DNA from: Paenibacillus_E violae
GTDB taxonomy: Bacteria > Bacillota > Bacilli > Paenibacillales > NBRC-103111
Assembly (NCBI RefSeq): GCF_032461945.1
Contig: NZ_JAWCUD010000001.1
Location: forward strand, 930,001-994,000
Length of the DNA stretch: 64,000 bases
Direction of reading: 5' to 3'
Position numbers and translations under genes: made by a program. Positions 34,355-43,167 of this stretch are shown here, piece after piece. The stretch's first letter is position 1. Every line of letters starts with the position of its first letter. The notes beneath the pieces are model-generated. The model saw only the letters and a list, made by a program, of their open reading frames with translations, did no database searches and was not told where the DNA came from.

Positions 34355-35527
34355 TTATTTCGTTGCTGCCACAAACTCATCTTTGATTCTTTGCAGCAGG
34401 TTCGGGCTGCTGAGAACTTCGTAAGCGGTGTTAGCAAGCGCTTTGGCTGTGAAAATCATAGCGTCAAGGGCAGGCTCTTGCAGCGCAAGATCGCGGAACT
34501 CCTTGGTATGCAGCATGTGCTTCTCGCCAACGACCTTGACGAAAGGATGAATCGTTGGACATTGGATCGATACATTGCCCAGATCAAGCGAGCCGTGGTC
34601 TTTGCCGATTTCAACGTCCTTCGGATCGATTCCCATCTCACTTAGTTGATCTGAGAAAACTTGGGACAACGTTTCGTTTGTACGCAGCTCGTCATACGAA
34701 TATTCGTAGAAGGACGTTTTGAGTGTACATCCGGTTTGCAATGCAGCACCCTCTGCGCAGCGGAGCACTTTCTGTACGAGTTCATCGGTATAGGTGCGAG
34801 TCGCTGATCGAACATAGAACTGAGCGACGGCATAGTCCGGGATAATGTTAGGGGCTTTACCGCCTTCACTAATAATGCCGTGAATCCGCGCGTCGGATTT
34901 CATCTGTTGGCGCAGCGCGTTGATGGAATTGAAAAGCTGGAGTACGGCGTCCAGCGCGTTAACACCTTCATAAGGCTGCGCAGCGGCATGCGCGGGACGG
35001 CCGAAAAATTCATACTGAATCGCATCCATGGCCAGGGATTCACCCGATTTCTCATAGGTGTAATAAGGATGCGCCATCAAGGCGATATCCACGTCCCGGA
35101 AAAGTCCTGCTTCGGCCATAGGCACTTTGGCTCCTTTGGTTTCTTCCGCGGGAGTCCCGTACACACGAATACTGCCGCCAGTTTCGGCAAGTACAGACTT
35201 AAGGCCGATTGCTGCGCCTAAGCTCATCATACAGATCAAGTGATGGCCGCAGGCATGACCCAGATCAGGCAAGGAATCATACTCCGCTAAGAAGCCGACG
35301 ACAGGTCCTGCTTTCCCGGAGTCATAGGTGGCTATAAAAGCAGTTGGAATATCCAGTATACCGCGTTCAACTTGGAAACCATGATATTCCAGCTCTTCCG
35401 TCAGGCGAGCGGCAGCCTGAAACTCTTCATGTCCGAGCTCCGGATTCGCACCGATAAAGCTGGAAATCGCTTTGAATCTATTTGCGTTGTTGTCAATGGT
35501 TTGCGTAATGGTGGATTTCGATTTCAT
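34355..35527 (-). CDS. M20-family metallo-amidohydrolase (AbgB-like)
   Basis: A 390-residue M20D peptidase/amidohydrolase. Metal-binding motifs are GHACGHHLICMM, PAEETKGAK and KDHGSLDLGN, and the domain-dimerisation insert contains FFGRPAHAAAQPYEGVNALDAV. It resembles p-aminobenzoyl-glutamate hydrolase subunit B and other N-acyl amino acid hydrolases and is probably cytoplasmic. GGAGCC precedes the ATG at 35527. Confidence 0.88.
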   Translation of the reverse strand: MKSKSTITQTIDNNANRFKAISSFIGANPELGHEEFQAAARLTEELEYHGFQVERGILDIPTAFIATYDSGKAGPVVGFLAEYDSLPDLGHACGHHLICMMSLGAAIGLKSVLAETGGSIRVYGTPAEETKGAKVPMAEAGLFRDVDIALMAHPYYTYEKSGESLAMDAIQYEFFGRPAHAAAQPYEGVNALDAVLQLFNSINALRQQMKSDARIHGIISEGGKAPNIIPDYAVAQFYVRSATRTYTDELVQKVLRCAEGAALQTGCTLKTSFYEYSYDELRTNETLSQVFSDQLSEMGIDPKDVEIGKDHGSLDLGNVSIQCPTIHPFVKVVGEKHMLHTKEFRDLALQEPALDAMIFTAKALANTAYEVLSSPNLLQRIKDEFVAATK

Positions 35528-35683
35528 ATGTGAGAAGGCTCCTTTATCTAATTACTTGCTTTTATTGTAGTATAAAGGAGCGCAAACTACCACTTTCAGG
35601 AGCTCTGAGTTACAATAAATGAACGAGGTTCAAATAGAAAAATATCAGCTTTTGAGAAAATAATGTTGCGGGGGAACTGTCAG

Positions 35684-35968
35684 ATGATGAAATATGGCGC
35701 AGAGCACGTTGAACACAAATTTACATTATCTTTTGTTGAATCTGAGGTGCGCGGACAATGGCACGATATTTATTTAAGCATGCGTCTAGAAGCTGGCGAG
35801 ACATTTCCGGAAGATCTCATCGATCCATCGATTCTTGTGATTTGCAATTTGGATGGGGATATTGTGCAAATTGTGCTTCATGACGAGGGTTGCGACTGCG
35901 AGTTTCAATTTACCTACGCGGAAAAAGCGCAAATCGAAAATTTTGTTCAGGAGCATGTAAACGTATAA
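35684..35968 (+). CDS. Hypothetical protein, 94 aa
   Basis: Not recognised. The protein is acidic and soluble with alternating hydrophobic segments (KFTLSFVESEVRGQWHDIYLSMRLE, ILVICNLDGDIVQIVLHDEG), suggesting a small beta-rich fold, and a CDC cysteine pair near 75. The ATG at 35684 follows GGGGGA at proper spacing; earlier in-frame starts lack a ribosome site. It is followed by the SGNH hydrolase, but a 90-bp gap with a hairpin separates them. Confidence 0.6.
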   Translation: MMKYGAEHVEHKFTLSFVESEVRGQWHDIYLSMRLEAGETFPEDLIDPSILVICNLDGDIVQIVLHDEGCDCEFQFTYAEKAQIENFVQEHVNV

Positions 35969-36016
35969 AAAATCTTGCCGCACAACTGGTGAGAGTGTCC
36001 CTTCCCAAACTGGGCG

Positions 36017-36042
36017 CTGACGCATATACTATCCTACGTCAG
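36017..36042 (+). promoter_or_regulatory. Hairpin just upstream of the SGNH hydrolase
   Basis: CTGACG (36017-36022) pairs with CGTCAG (36037-36042), with CATATACTAT in the loop. The loop sequence resembles a -10 element, so this may be a promoter or operator rather than an RNA hairpin. Confidence 0.3.
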
Positions 36043-36061
36043 GCTTTAGGGAGAGGATAGC

Positions 36062-36715
36062 ATGGATAAGACGATTAACTATTTGGCATTTGGTGATTCA
36101 CTAACCGTTGGTTTTGGTGCACCGGATGGTCGTGGATTCGTGTACAGCTTTAAGCAGAAAGTAGAGCAGTGGCTTAACGTTCCGGTTCAATTGATCCAAG
36201 CGGGCACGAACGGTGCTACGACTAGCGAATTGCTCCAAACGCTGCAGTCCGATCCACAAATTCAGAAGGATATCCAAACGGCGGATATCATCACGATTAC
36301 AGCTGGCGGCAATGATTTAATCCAAGGTGCAATTCCTTTCTTTTATCAAAATGACCCCGCTTTTTTAAAGACAGCTCTTCAAACCTACGAATCGAATTAC
36401 AAAGAAATCATGGTGCAAATAGAGACGCTGCGGCAAGGTATCGACACCCCATATTTAATTGCCTTGATTGGATTGTATAATCCTTTACCGCAGGTGCCTG
36501 AATCAGCATATTGGGTGCAGCGTTTTAACATATTTTTGCGTAAATTAGAGCAGCCGCATATTCACATCGTTCAGGTGTATGATGCTTTTGTGGGGCAGGA
36601 CACTCACTACCTTTCTGAGGATGCCATTCATCCCAATGAGGAAGGTTATGATGAACTGGCGCGCCAAGTTGAGAGCGTCGTCTCCCTTCAGCAGCTGCAG
36701 CGGCTGATTCCTTAA
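36062..36715 (+). CDS. SGNH/GDSL-family esterase
   Basis: A 217-residue SGNH hydrolase. Block I is AFGDSLTVGFG (catalytic serine), block II has the glycine in AGTNGATTSEL, block III is TAGGNDLIQG and block V is DAIHPNEEGYDELA (Asp and His). No signal peptide is seen, so it is probably cytoplasmic, resembling YpmR-type lipase/acylhydrolases. The stop abuts the stop of the convergent hemolysin III gene with no gap. Confidence 0.88.
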   Translation: MDKTINYLAFGDSLTVGFGAPDGRGFVYSFKQKVEQWLNVPVQLIQAGTNGATTSELLQTLQSDPQIQKDIQTADIITITAGGNDLIQGAIPFFYQNDPAFLKTALQTYESNYKEIMVQIETLRQGIDTPYLIALIGLYNPLPQVPESAYWVQRFNIFLRKLEQPHIHIVQVYDAFVGQDTHYLSEDAIHPNEEGYDELARQVESVVSLQQLQRLIP

Positions 36716-37348
36716 CTAGGACATGATGACATATCCGAAAATGGAAACGAAATGACAGGCGCTACCGGCGAGCACGAAAATATGCCAAATGGCATGGTGA
36801 TAAGGGATGCGCCTCCATACATAAAAGATGGAACCGAATGTGTACAGCAGTCCTCCAACGACAAGCCACACGATGCCTCCAAAGGGAAGGTTCATGTAAA
36901 GCGGCTTAAAAGCAATAACGATAAGCCAGCCCATGAGGATGTAACAGAGCGTGGAGATAAGGATAAATCGCTTCACATAAAATATTTTGAGCACGATACC
37001 TGCTAAGGCAAGCCCCCATATCACGCCAAAGAAAGTCCACCCCAAAGGCCCGCGCAGGGTCACAAGCAGATAGGGGGTATAGGTGCCTGCAATTAAAACG
37101 TAAATAGCGGAATGATCGAGCACCTCAAAAATGTCTTTCAGCCGGGGATGTTTGACGCTATGCAGCAGGGTGGAGCAGGTGTACAACGTAATGAGCGCCA
37201 CACCGAACACGCTAAAACTCACAATATGCCACGCATCGCCATGCAGACAAGCCTGAACTACGAGCAGGATAAGTGCTGCGCAGCTTAATAGGATCCCAAT
37301 CCCATGGCTGATGGCATTTGCTTTCTCTTCTTGAACGGAATATTCCAT
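36716..37348 (-). CDS. Hemolysin III family (PAQR-like) membrane protein
   Basis: A 210-residue protein with seven predicted membrane spans. It has the family features EEKANAISHGIGILLS at the start, STLLHS, HSAIYVLIAGTYTPYLL in the third span region and HAIWHIFVLAGSACHF near the end. The conserved Ser, Asp and His residues match the PAQR/hemolysin III metal site. The physiological role in Bacillales is unclear despite the name. The gene lies divergent from the downstream SDR. Confidence 0.85.
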   Translation of the reverse strand: MEYSVQEEKANAISHGIGILLSCAALILLVVQACLHGDAWHIVSFSVFGVALITLYTCSTLLHSVKHPRLKDIFEVLDHSAIYVLIAGTYTPYLLVTLRGPLGWTFFGVIWGLALAGIVLKIFYVKRFILISTLCYILMGWLIVIAFKPLYMNLPFGGIVWLVVGGLLYTFGSIFYVWRRIPYHHAIWHIFVLAGSACHFVSIFGYVIMS

Positions 37349-37412
37349 GTGAGCAACCTACTTTCTTTTTTTAGCTACAAAAAAACTACCTAATAGATTG
37401 GACGATGAGAAT

Positions 37413-38183
37413 ATGTTATTACCTTCATTTCGATTAGAAAATAAAATTGCCTTGGTTACAGGCGCGGGAAGAGGGATCGGTAGAGCACTGGCGATCGGAC
37501 TTGCGGAGGCTGGCGCTGATGTCGCTCTTTTTGCACGTACGTCAAGTGATATTGAAGAAGTAGCTGCCGAAATTCGTGCTTTAGGTAGACAAGCTTATCC
37601 GTTCCAAGTGGATGTCACGAATCGAGAACAAATTGAAGCGGCTGTCGAACAAATTATCGAGAAGGCAGGTAAATTAGATATTCTGATCAACAATGCCGGG
37701 ATGAACATACGCAGTCAAGCACTGGCTGTAACCGATGAAGAGTGGGATACCATCATGCAGACGAATCTCAAATCCGCCTTTCTGTGCGCCCAAATTGTTG
37801 GCCATCATATGAAAGAGCAAAAGTATGGTCGGATCATCAATATCGCCTCTGTTGCCGGACATATTGCCCTACGGACCGGAGTTGTATACGCGGCTACAAA
37901 AGCAGCCATGATTCAAATGACAAAGGTGCTAGCGTTGGAGTGGGGAAAATTCGGAATTAACGTGAACAGCATTGGGCCTTGGTACTTTAAAACATCGCTT
38001 ACGGAGAAAATGTTGGCTAATCCTGAATTTCTGGCTGATGTTATTGCGCGTACACCCCTGCAGCGTGTTGGGGAACTCGAAGAGCTGGTAGGACCTGCTG
38101 TTTTCTTTGCTTCGGATGCTGCGAACTATGTGACGGGTCAGACGTTGTTCGTTGACGGTGGTATGACGATCTATGGTTTCTAA
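37413..38183 (+). CDS. Short-chain dehydrogenase/reductase (gluconate-5-dehydrogenase/FabG-like)
   Basis: About 256 residues. The cofactor motif TGAGRGIGRALA is at about 14-25, followed by NNAGMNIRSQA, the catalytic serine in IASVAGHIA, the YAATK tyrosine/lysine motif and the C-terminal YVTGQTLFVDGGMT. It is a classical SDR of the type annotated as glucose or gluconate dehydrogenase or 3-oxoacyl reductase; the substrate is unknown. The ATG at 37413 is preferred over the TTG at 37398, but no strong ribosome site is visible for either. Confidence 0.85.
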   Translation: MLLPSFRLENKIALVTGAGRGIGRALAIGLAEAGADVALFARTSSDIEEVAAEIRALGRQAYPFQVDVTNREQIEAAVEQIIEKAGKLDILINNAGMNIRSQALAVTDEEWDTIMQTNLKSAFLCAQIVGHHMKEQKYGRIINIASVAGHIALRTGVVYAATKAAMIQMTKVLALEWGKFGINVNSIGPWYFKTSLTEKMLANPEFLADVIARTPLQRVGELEELVGPAVFFASDAANYVTGQTLFVDGGMTIYGF

Positions 38184-38316
38184 TTTATAGTTACTTTATT
38201 TTGTATGATTGAGCTTTCATCTCATATCCGATATACTGAACACACAACAATCCATAGAATTCATGTGGTTTTCAGTTTATAGACGGATAGATAGAAGGAT
38301 AAGGTGGTTGACCGTA

Positions 38317-39165
38317 ATGTCCCGGGTGCGTATTTTTACTGACGTCACGTGTGATTTAAGTGAGGAGCTCATTCATCGATACCAGATTGAAGTTGTCCCT
38401 CTTTATGTTGTTTTTGACGATGTATCGCTAAAAGATGGCGTTACCATCAGACCTGACCGGCTCTTTGAACTCGTAGATGAAAACGGCAAACTGCCCAAAA
38501 CAGCAGCGCCTTCTCCAATCGATTTTGAGAGGGCGTTTGAAGGGGCTGTGCAGGCTGGGGATGATGTCGTCTATATCGGACTTTCGTCGGAACTCTCTTC
38601 AACAATTCAAAATGCATCCATAGCGGCTGCAAATTTTCCTGATGATAAGGTTACCGTAATCGATTCTAGAACTCTATCAACGGGGATTGGCTTGCTAGTG
38701 TTGAAGGCTGCTCATTCGGCTCAGGAGGGCAAGAGCAGTTCGGAAATCAAATCCATGATTGAGTCATTTCGATCCCATATTGAAGTTGAGTTTATCATTG
38801 ATACTTTGGAGTACTTGCATAAAGGCGGAAGATGTTCGAGTGTCCAGCATTTCCTCGGAAGTTTATTGAAGATTAGACCTGTTGTGAAAGTGATTGACGG
38901 GGCTATGACATTGACGGACAAAGTAAGAGGGAAAAGGGAGAAAGCGCTTCAACAATTACTGGATAATGCACTTGCTTTAAAAGATGAAATGGATACGGAG
39001 TTCCTGTTCGTCACTCATGCTATGGCGGCCGATGAAGCTGCGTATGTCAAAGAGCAGATTGAACAACAAACCAATATAAAGCAAGTCTACATAACCGAAA
39101 CCGGGTGTGTGGTATCCAGTCACTGCGGACCTCGCACGCTTGGCATCGTTTTCGCCAAAAAATAA
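38317..39165 (+). CDS. DegV-family fatty-acid-binding protein (first of tandem pair)
   Basis: About 282 residues. The N-terminus RVRIFTDVTCDLSEELI, the ligand-site region PSPIDFERAFEGAVQ and IGLSSELSSTIQNA, and VIDSRTLSTGIGLLV are DegV features, followed by HKGGRCSSVQHFLGS. DegV (FakB) proteins bind fatty acids for phosphorylation by FakA. The ATG at 38317 follows AAGGTGG; the longer upstream frame has no ribosome site. A second DegV gene starts within about 20 bp. Confidence 0.85.
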   Translation: MSRVRIFTDVTCDLSEELIHRYQIEVVPLYVVFDDVSLKDGVTIRPDRLFELVDENGKLPKTAAPSPIDFERAFEGAVQAGDDVVYIGLSSELSSTIQNASIAAANFPDDKVTVIDSRTLSTGIGLLVLKAAHSAQEGKSSSEIKSMIESFRSHIEVEFIIDTLEYLHKGGRCSSVQHFLGSLLKIRPVVKVIDGAMTLTDKVRGKREKALQQLLDNALALKDEMDTEFLFVTHAMAADEAAYVKEQIEQQTNIKQVYITETGCVVSSHCGPRTLGIVFAKK

Positions 39166-39183
39166 GAAATGAGTGTACACAAC

Positions 39184-40029
39184 ATGACGACAATCAAGAT
39201 TATCACTGACAGCAGCTGCGACCTCCCCAAATTGATTGTGGACGAGCTAGGGATCACTATAGTACCTTTGTCCGTACATTTTGGAGAGGAGTGCATGCCC
39301 CCTCACATGGAGCTTTGTGATTTCTACGCGAGAATGAAAACGGAGAGTGTACTGCCTAAAACGTCTAGTCCCTCGCCGCTGCATTTTCTCACGGATTATC
39401 AAAAAAAAGCTGAGGTCAATCAGGATATTCTTGTGATTTGTCTTTCTTCTGCGCTAAGCAGTACGTACAATCATGCCCTTATGGCCAAAGAGATGCTCAT
39501 AGAGGAAGGTTATCAAGGACGTATTGAAGTTATTGATTCGAAAACAGCTTCACTAGGGCTTGGTGTACTAGCCTTTAAAGCAGCCAAAATGGCCGAGAAT
39601 GATGTTCCTTTTGAGCAAATTGTAGAGGCGATACGATGTTCGGTTGCTTCCTCGGGGACGCTGTTTTTCTTAGATACATTAGAAAATGTAATTAAAGGTG
39701 GACGGCTTGATCGGGTCCGAGGGGCTGTCGCTTCAGTTTTGAATATTAAACTCGTCATGAAAGCCAGTGAAGAAGGCTCGATTGAAGTCATGGATAAAAT
39801 CCGCGGCACTCAGCAAGCGTTGAAACGAATGATCGCCAAAGTGGGGGAAGCTGTTCACGACTACGATAAAGATGTGATTGCCGTCGCACACAGCAACTGT
39901 GAGGAAAGAGCGCGCGAGGTTCTGAACCAACTCCTCCAAAAACATCCGTTTCGTAATGTGCTATTCGCGAACATGGGTACCGTCATAGGTACGTATGCTG
40001 GAGAAGGCGGCGTGCTGATCGCTTATTAA
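39184..40029 (+). CDS. DegV-family fatty-acid-binding protein (second of tandem pair)
   Basis: About 281 residues, paralogous to the preceding gene. Motifs are IKIITDSSCDLPKLI, SSPSPLHFL, CLSSALSSTYNHA, EVIDSKTASLGLGVLAFKAA and KGGRLDRVRGAVASVLNIK. It is predicted to bind a fatty acid in the FakB manner. Two in-frame starts exist (39169 and 39184). The second gives the canonical N-terminus, though neither has a strong ribosome site, so translation may be coupled to the upstream gene. A strong terminator follows. Confidence 0.85.
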   Translation: MTTIKIITDSSCDLPKLIVDELGITIVPLSVHFGEECMPPHMELCDFYARMKTESVLPKTSSPSPLHFLTDYQKKAEVNQDILVICLSSALSSTYNHALMAKEMLIEEGYQGRIEVIDSKTASLGLGVLAFKAAKMAENDVPFEQIVEAIRCSVASSGTLFFLDTLENVIKGGRLDRVRGAVASVLNIKLVMKASEEGSIEVMDKIRGTQQALKRMIAKVGEAVHDYDKDVIAVAHSNCEERAREVLNQLLQKHPFRNVLFANMGTVIGTYAGEGGVLIAY

Positions 40030-40032
40030 ATA

Positions 40033-40088
40033 AGACACCTGATTGATTTCTTGGGCACTTGCCTAAGAAGAATCAGGTGTCTTTTTTT
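40033..40088. terminator. Terminator between degV pair and helD-type gene
   Basis: AGACACCTGATT pairs perfectly with AATCAGGTGTCT and is followed by TTTTTT. The reverse orientation is also A/T-flanked, so it can serve both convergent genes. Confidence 0.85.
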
Positions 40089-42246
40089 AAGGTAAATCTG
40101 TTGTGACAATGTCAGCATCATCAGTCGAGACAAGAGGTGATAATTCGCCAGGAGCCATCAACCACAACTCATGAAGCGCGCGCGTGCAGCCTACATAAAG
40201 CAATTTGGCATCCATAAGCGTTGCTTCGTAATGTCCGGCCGTTACATCCATCAGCAGAACGGCGTCAAACTCCAGTCCTTTGGTTAAATAAACCGGTACA
40301 ACGGAAATTCCTCCGCGATACACACGCTGTTTGGATGTGATGAGATTTGTTTCTATGCCGGCTTTGGTCAGGACGTCATGCAGGTCCTCAGCCTGCTTCT
40401 CCGTACGAGCAACAACGGCAATCGTGCTGGACGTTCCTTGTTGTAACGTCGCGATAGCCTGCAGCAGCAGGGGAATTCTTTCTTTGAGGTCTGTCTGCAA
40501 GACGCGGACTTTGTTCCCGCTGCGGAACACGGGGACGGCAAGGAGCGGGTTCTCGACACCTCGTTGCAGCACCAGATTGGCGAACTGGATGATTTCCATC
40601 GTTGATCGATAGCTGCGCTCGAGTTCGAAGTAGCCGCCTTGCTCTTCCTGAAATAAACTGGAAAATTCCTTCCAGTCTTTGATGCCTTGATAAGCATGGA
40701 TTCCTTGCGACAGATCACCCAGAATCGTAAAGGAACTGTTGCGCGTATAGCTATCAAGAACAGCCACCTGGAAAGGTGAAAAGTCTTGGGCTTCGTCAAT
40801 AACGACATGGTCGAACAATTGGTCCGATGGAATGCCATAGAGACGTGTATGAATATAAAGGAGTGGAGCGAGATCTTCAAGCTGCACTTCTTTTTTCTTG
40901 AATAGCTTCAGCGATGCGCTGACAATGGGCTCAGGAAGCTTATGCAGAAGCTCTGCAGGTAAGCTGTCCGGACGGTTTGTTTCAGCGAACAGCATTTTGT
41001 AGAAGCTGAATGCCGAATGCTCCGGCCAACTGGTTAAATAAGTCCGCAAACGCTGCGACGATTTCTTTTTCAGCTCTTTTTTCCGGGTTTGCTCCCAGAT
41101 TTTGTCGAGCTGCATTTCCATCCAACGCTTGATACGAGCTACGACGCGTTCGCGACGTTTGACGAGCGGATAATGCTTATTCTCGACGAAAAACCATTCG
41201 CGGATGTTCGCAAGCGGCAGCTTAACGCCCTCCCAAGGAATGAAATCCGCCGTTGGGACGTAGGAGGATTCGAATTTCGTCAAGCAGTCATCCAAATATT
41301 GTTTAAAGTCAATTGAACCTTTAAATCTGCCTGGGGCGTTATCATCGACCGGAGGTCTTTTGCTGCCAAGTGAGAACCAGGTTTGCAGGGTGAGCGCTTG
41401 ATCCGCTAACTTAACTTCTTGATCGAGCACATCGAGCGCCCAATCGGTAAAAGTACTCTGCTGAATATTGCCGACACCCAGTTCAGGCAAAACGCCTGAT
41501 ATGTAGTCGAGGAACATCGAGTTCGGTGCAAAAATAATCATTCGCTCAGCACGAACCTGTTCACGGTATTGATAAAGTAAAAAGGCGAGACGATGCAGGG
41601 CAACCGTCGTTTTACCGCTTCCTGCGACCCCTTGGATAATGAGCGCGGTATTTTTGGCAGCACGGATGATACGGTCTTGCTCCGCTTGAATGGTGGAGAC
41701 GATATCGCGAAGCTTGTTATCTTTATTTTCCCCTAATCGATAGAGCAAAAATTCGTCGCCAACGGCTAAAGAGTCTTCGGTGCGATCATAAGTGTCCACG
41801 ACGCGCTGAAGAATTTGCTTGCGCACCACGAGATTTCGCTTTAAATAGACAAGCCCCTCGATGAGACCGTCCGGTGAGTCGTAGGAAGCTGCATCAAGTC
41901 CTCCGGTAAACGAGTAGAACAAGCTGGCCACCGGTGCGCGCCAGTCAATAACAAGCAATTGACCGGTACGTTCGTCTTCTACGCCTGATTTGCCGATATA
42001 TAGCGGCTGGGATGAAGCGGTGCCTGACTCTTGAAAATCCAAACGGCCAAAATAGGGTTCATCAACCGCTTTGGCTAAGTTGTTTCTCCCATTTTCTCGT
42101 GCGACTTCTAACGCTTGTTCCGTTAAATCGGGACCGTAATAGACAGGCGTGGCTCTAAGCCTAGCCAGTTGTTTGTCAATTTCGATATTCGTTTCTTCGA
42201 GTCGCTGCAGTTCTTCTTGATAGGCACTTTGAGTCTTTGTGTCCAA
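40087..42246 (-). CDS. helD: HelD-type RNA polymerase recycling ATPase
   Basis: A 719-residue UvrD-like ATPase. An N-terminal helical arm (about 4-35, EELQRLEETNIEIDKQLARL) is followed by PYFGRLDF and LLVIDWRAPVASLFYSF, typical of HelD. Walker A is GVAGSGKTTVALHRL, motif II is HVVIDEAQDFSPFQ, and motif III/IV is around LGDLSQGIHAYQG. HelD uses its arms to pull stalled RNA polymerase off DNA and recycle it. Translation starts with TTG at 42246 after GGAGGTAA. It is a single gene ended by a shared terminator. Confidence 0.88.
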   Translation of the reverse strand: MDTKTQSAYQEELQRLEETNIEIDKQLARLRATPVYYGPDLTEQALEVARENGRNNLAKAVDEPYFGRLDFQESGTASSQPLYIGKSGVEDERTGQLLVIDWRAPVASLFYSFTGGLDAASYDSPDGLIEGLVYLKRNLVVRKQILQRVVDTYDRTEDSLAVGDEFLLYRLGENKDNKLRDIVSTIQAEQDRIIRAAKNTALIIQGVAGSGKTTVALHRLAFLLYQYREQVRAERMIIFAPNSMFLDYISGVLPELGVGNIQQSTFTDWALDVLDQEVKLADQALTLQTWFSLGSKRPPVDDNAPGRFKGSIDFKQYLDDCLTKFESSYVPTADFIPWEGVKLPLANIREWFFVENKHYPLVKRRERVVARIKRWMEMQLDKIWEQTRKKELKKKSSQRLRTYLTSWPEHSAFSFYKMLFAETNRPDSLPAELLHKLPEPIVSASLKLFKKKEVQLEDLAPLLYIHTRLYGIPSDQLFDHVVIDEAQDFSPFQVAVLDSYTRNSSFTILGDLSQGIHAYQGIKDWKEFSSLFQEEQGGYFELERSYRSTMEIIQFANLVLQRGVENPLLAVPVFRSGNKVRVLQTDLKERIPLLLQAIATLQQGTSSTIAVVARTEKQAEDLHDVLTKAGIETNLITSKQRVYRGGISVVPVYLTKGLEFDAVLLMDVTAGHYEATLMDAKLLYVGCTRALHELWLMAPGELSPLVSTDDADIVTTDLP

Positions 42247-42357
42247 GATCAGTTACCTCCTAAGATCAGATGGTGTGTCTATTTTGCGAATAAACAGGTA
42301 AACAATATAACACACCTGTCAGGATATGGGAAGCTAAACCGTTTAACAGGAAGATAT

Positions 42358-42386
42358 TTGGGGGTGTTGGGAAACAATGCTATAAT
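42358..42386 (+). promoter_or_regulatory. Probable promoter of the glutathione peroxidase gene
   Basis: TATAAT (42381-42386) lies 17 bp after a weak TTGGGG, about 40 bp before the start. Confidence 0.5.
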
Positions 42387-42425
42387 GGACAAGTAGTTAT
42401 TTTATCATTGAAGGAGTAGATTACT

Positions 42426-42905
42426 GTGTCCATTTATGATATTGAAGTTCAGACCATTACGGGAGAAACGAAATCACTCTCCGATTACAAAGGCAAAGCA
42501 TTACTTATTGTCAATACAGCAAGCGCTTGTGGACTTACGCCTCATTACAAAGGCTTGCAGAGTTTATACGAGCAATATCAAGAAAAGGGCCTCGTTGTTC
42601 TAGGATTCCCTTGTAATCAATTTGCCGGTCAAGAGCCAGGGACCAATGAAGAAATTCAAAGCTTTTGCGAGCTTAATTACAATGTCACTTTCCCGATGTT
42701 TGCAAAAATCGATGTGAAAGGTGAACACGCTCACCCTTTATACACTTATTTGCTAAGCCACACACCAGAACCTTACCGCACTGGCGATATTGAATGGAAT
42801 TTCGTGAAATTCCTTGTAGATGCAAACGGCAGCGTAGTCAAACAGTACAGCGCGAGAACGGAACCTTCCGATATTGCAGCTGATATTGAAGGCGTTTTAG
42901 CTTAA
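42426..42905 (+). CDS. bsaA: Glutathione peroxidase family thiol peroxidase (BsaA)
   Basis: A 159-residue peroxidase. The catalytic cysteine lies in VNTASACGLTPHYKGL, with LGFPCNQFAGQEPG containing the resolving cysteine and Gln, and the Trp/Asn region WNFVKFLVD near the end. Bacterial members use thioredoxin or low-molecular-weight thiols, in this lineage probably bacillithiol, to reduce peroxides. The GTG at 42426 is the start, with AAGGAG 9 nt upstream. Confidence 0.9.
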   Translation: MSIYDIEVQTITGETKSLSDYKGKALLIVNTASACGLTPHYKGLQSLYEQYQEKGLVVLGFPCNQFAGQEPGTNEEIQSFCELNYNVTFPMFAKIDVKGEHAHPLYTYLLSHTPEPYRTGDIEWNFVKFLVDANGSVVKQYSARTEPSDIAADIEGVLA

Positions 42906-42925
42906 AGGCATTCCGAAAAAAGTTG

Positions 42926-42954
42926 TTGCATTGCTGACAACCCCCCGCTATAAT
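42926..42954 (+). promoter_or_regulatory. Sigma-A promoter of the leader peptide transcript
   Basis: TTGCAT (42926-42931) and TATAAT (42949-42954) are 17 bp apart, giving a transcript that begins near 42961 just before the leader peptide. Confidence 0.7.
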
Positions 42955-42990
42955 CAGTAATAATCATGACAGTGAAGGAGTCGAATCAAT

Positions 42991-43041
42991 ATGAAGAACA
43001 CAACTTGGTTCGTACAATTTCATTATTTTTATAGGCGTTAG
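42991..43041 (+). CDS. Aromatic-rich attenuation leader peptide (16 aa)
   Basis: The frame MKNTTWFVQFHYFYRR is preceded by GAAGGAG at 8-10 nt and ends with TAG. Six of the residues 6-14 are aromatic (W, F, F, Y, F, Y), with one His. The last codons and the stop form the left arm of a strong hairpin (43034-43075). This is the layout of ribosome-mediated attenuation: stalling in the peptide changes folding of the downstream RNA. The stimulus could be aromatic amino-acid shortage or a ribosome-targeting antibiotic; sequence cannot decide. Confidence 0.7.
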   Translation: MKNTTWFVQFHYFYRR

Positions 43042-43139
43042 CACATACCTGAACTTATCAGGGTGGGCTAACGCATTTCGCGTTGGCCTCCCTGCGAGAT
43101 AGCAATTCGCGCAGGACCATAGGTCCGGCGCGTTTTTTT
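43034..43139 (+). promoter_or_regulatory. Competing hairpins and terminator of a ribosome-dependent attenuator
   Basis: Hairpin A pairs GCGTTAGC with GCTAACGC (43035-43042/43067-43074) plus inner CCTGA/TCAGG. Hairpin B re-uses the right arm, pairing GGCTAACGC (43066-43074) with GCGTTGGCC (43080-43088) with one wobble. Hairpin C pairs CCTGCG (43091-43096) with CGCAGG (43110-43115). Terminator D pairs CGCGC-GGACC with GGTCC-GCGCG (43108-43132) followed by seven T. A excludes B, and C excludes D, the hallmark of an attenuator. Confidence 0.75.
43108..43139 (+). terminator. Attenuator terminator before the 118-aa gene
   Basis: A ten-pair GC-rich stem with one A-G mismatch and a short ATA loop is followed by TTTTTTT. 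Confidence 0.85.
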
Positions 43140-43167
43140 ATCTCGGGAGAAGGGACTAGGTGAAGGT

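Noticed and set aside
40368..40880. Leftward 170-codon frame inside helD
   Set aside because: It overlaps helD in another frame, and its serine/arginine-rich translation has no domain.
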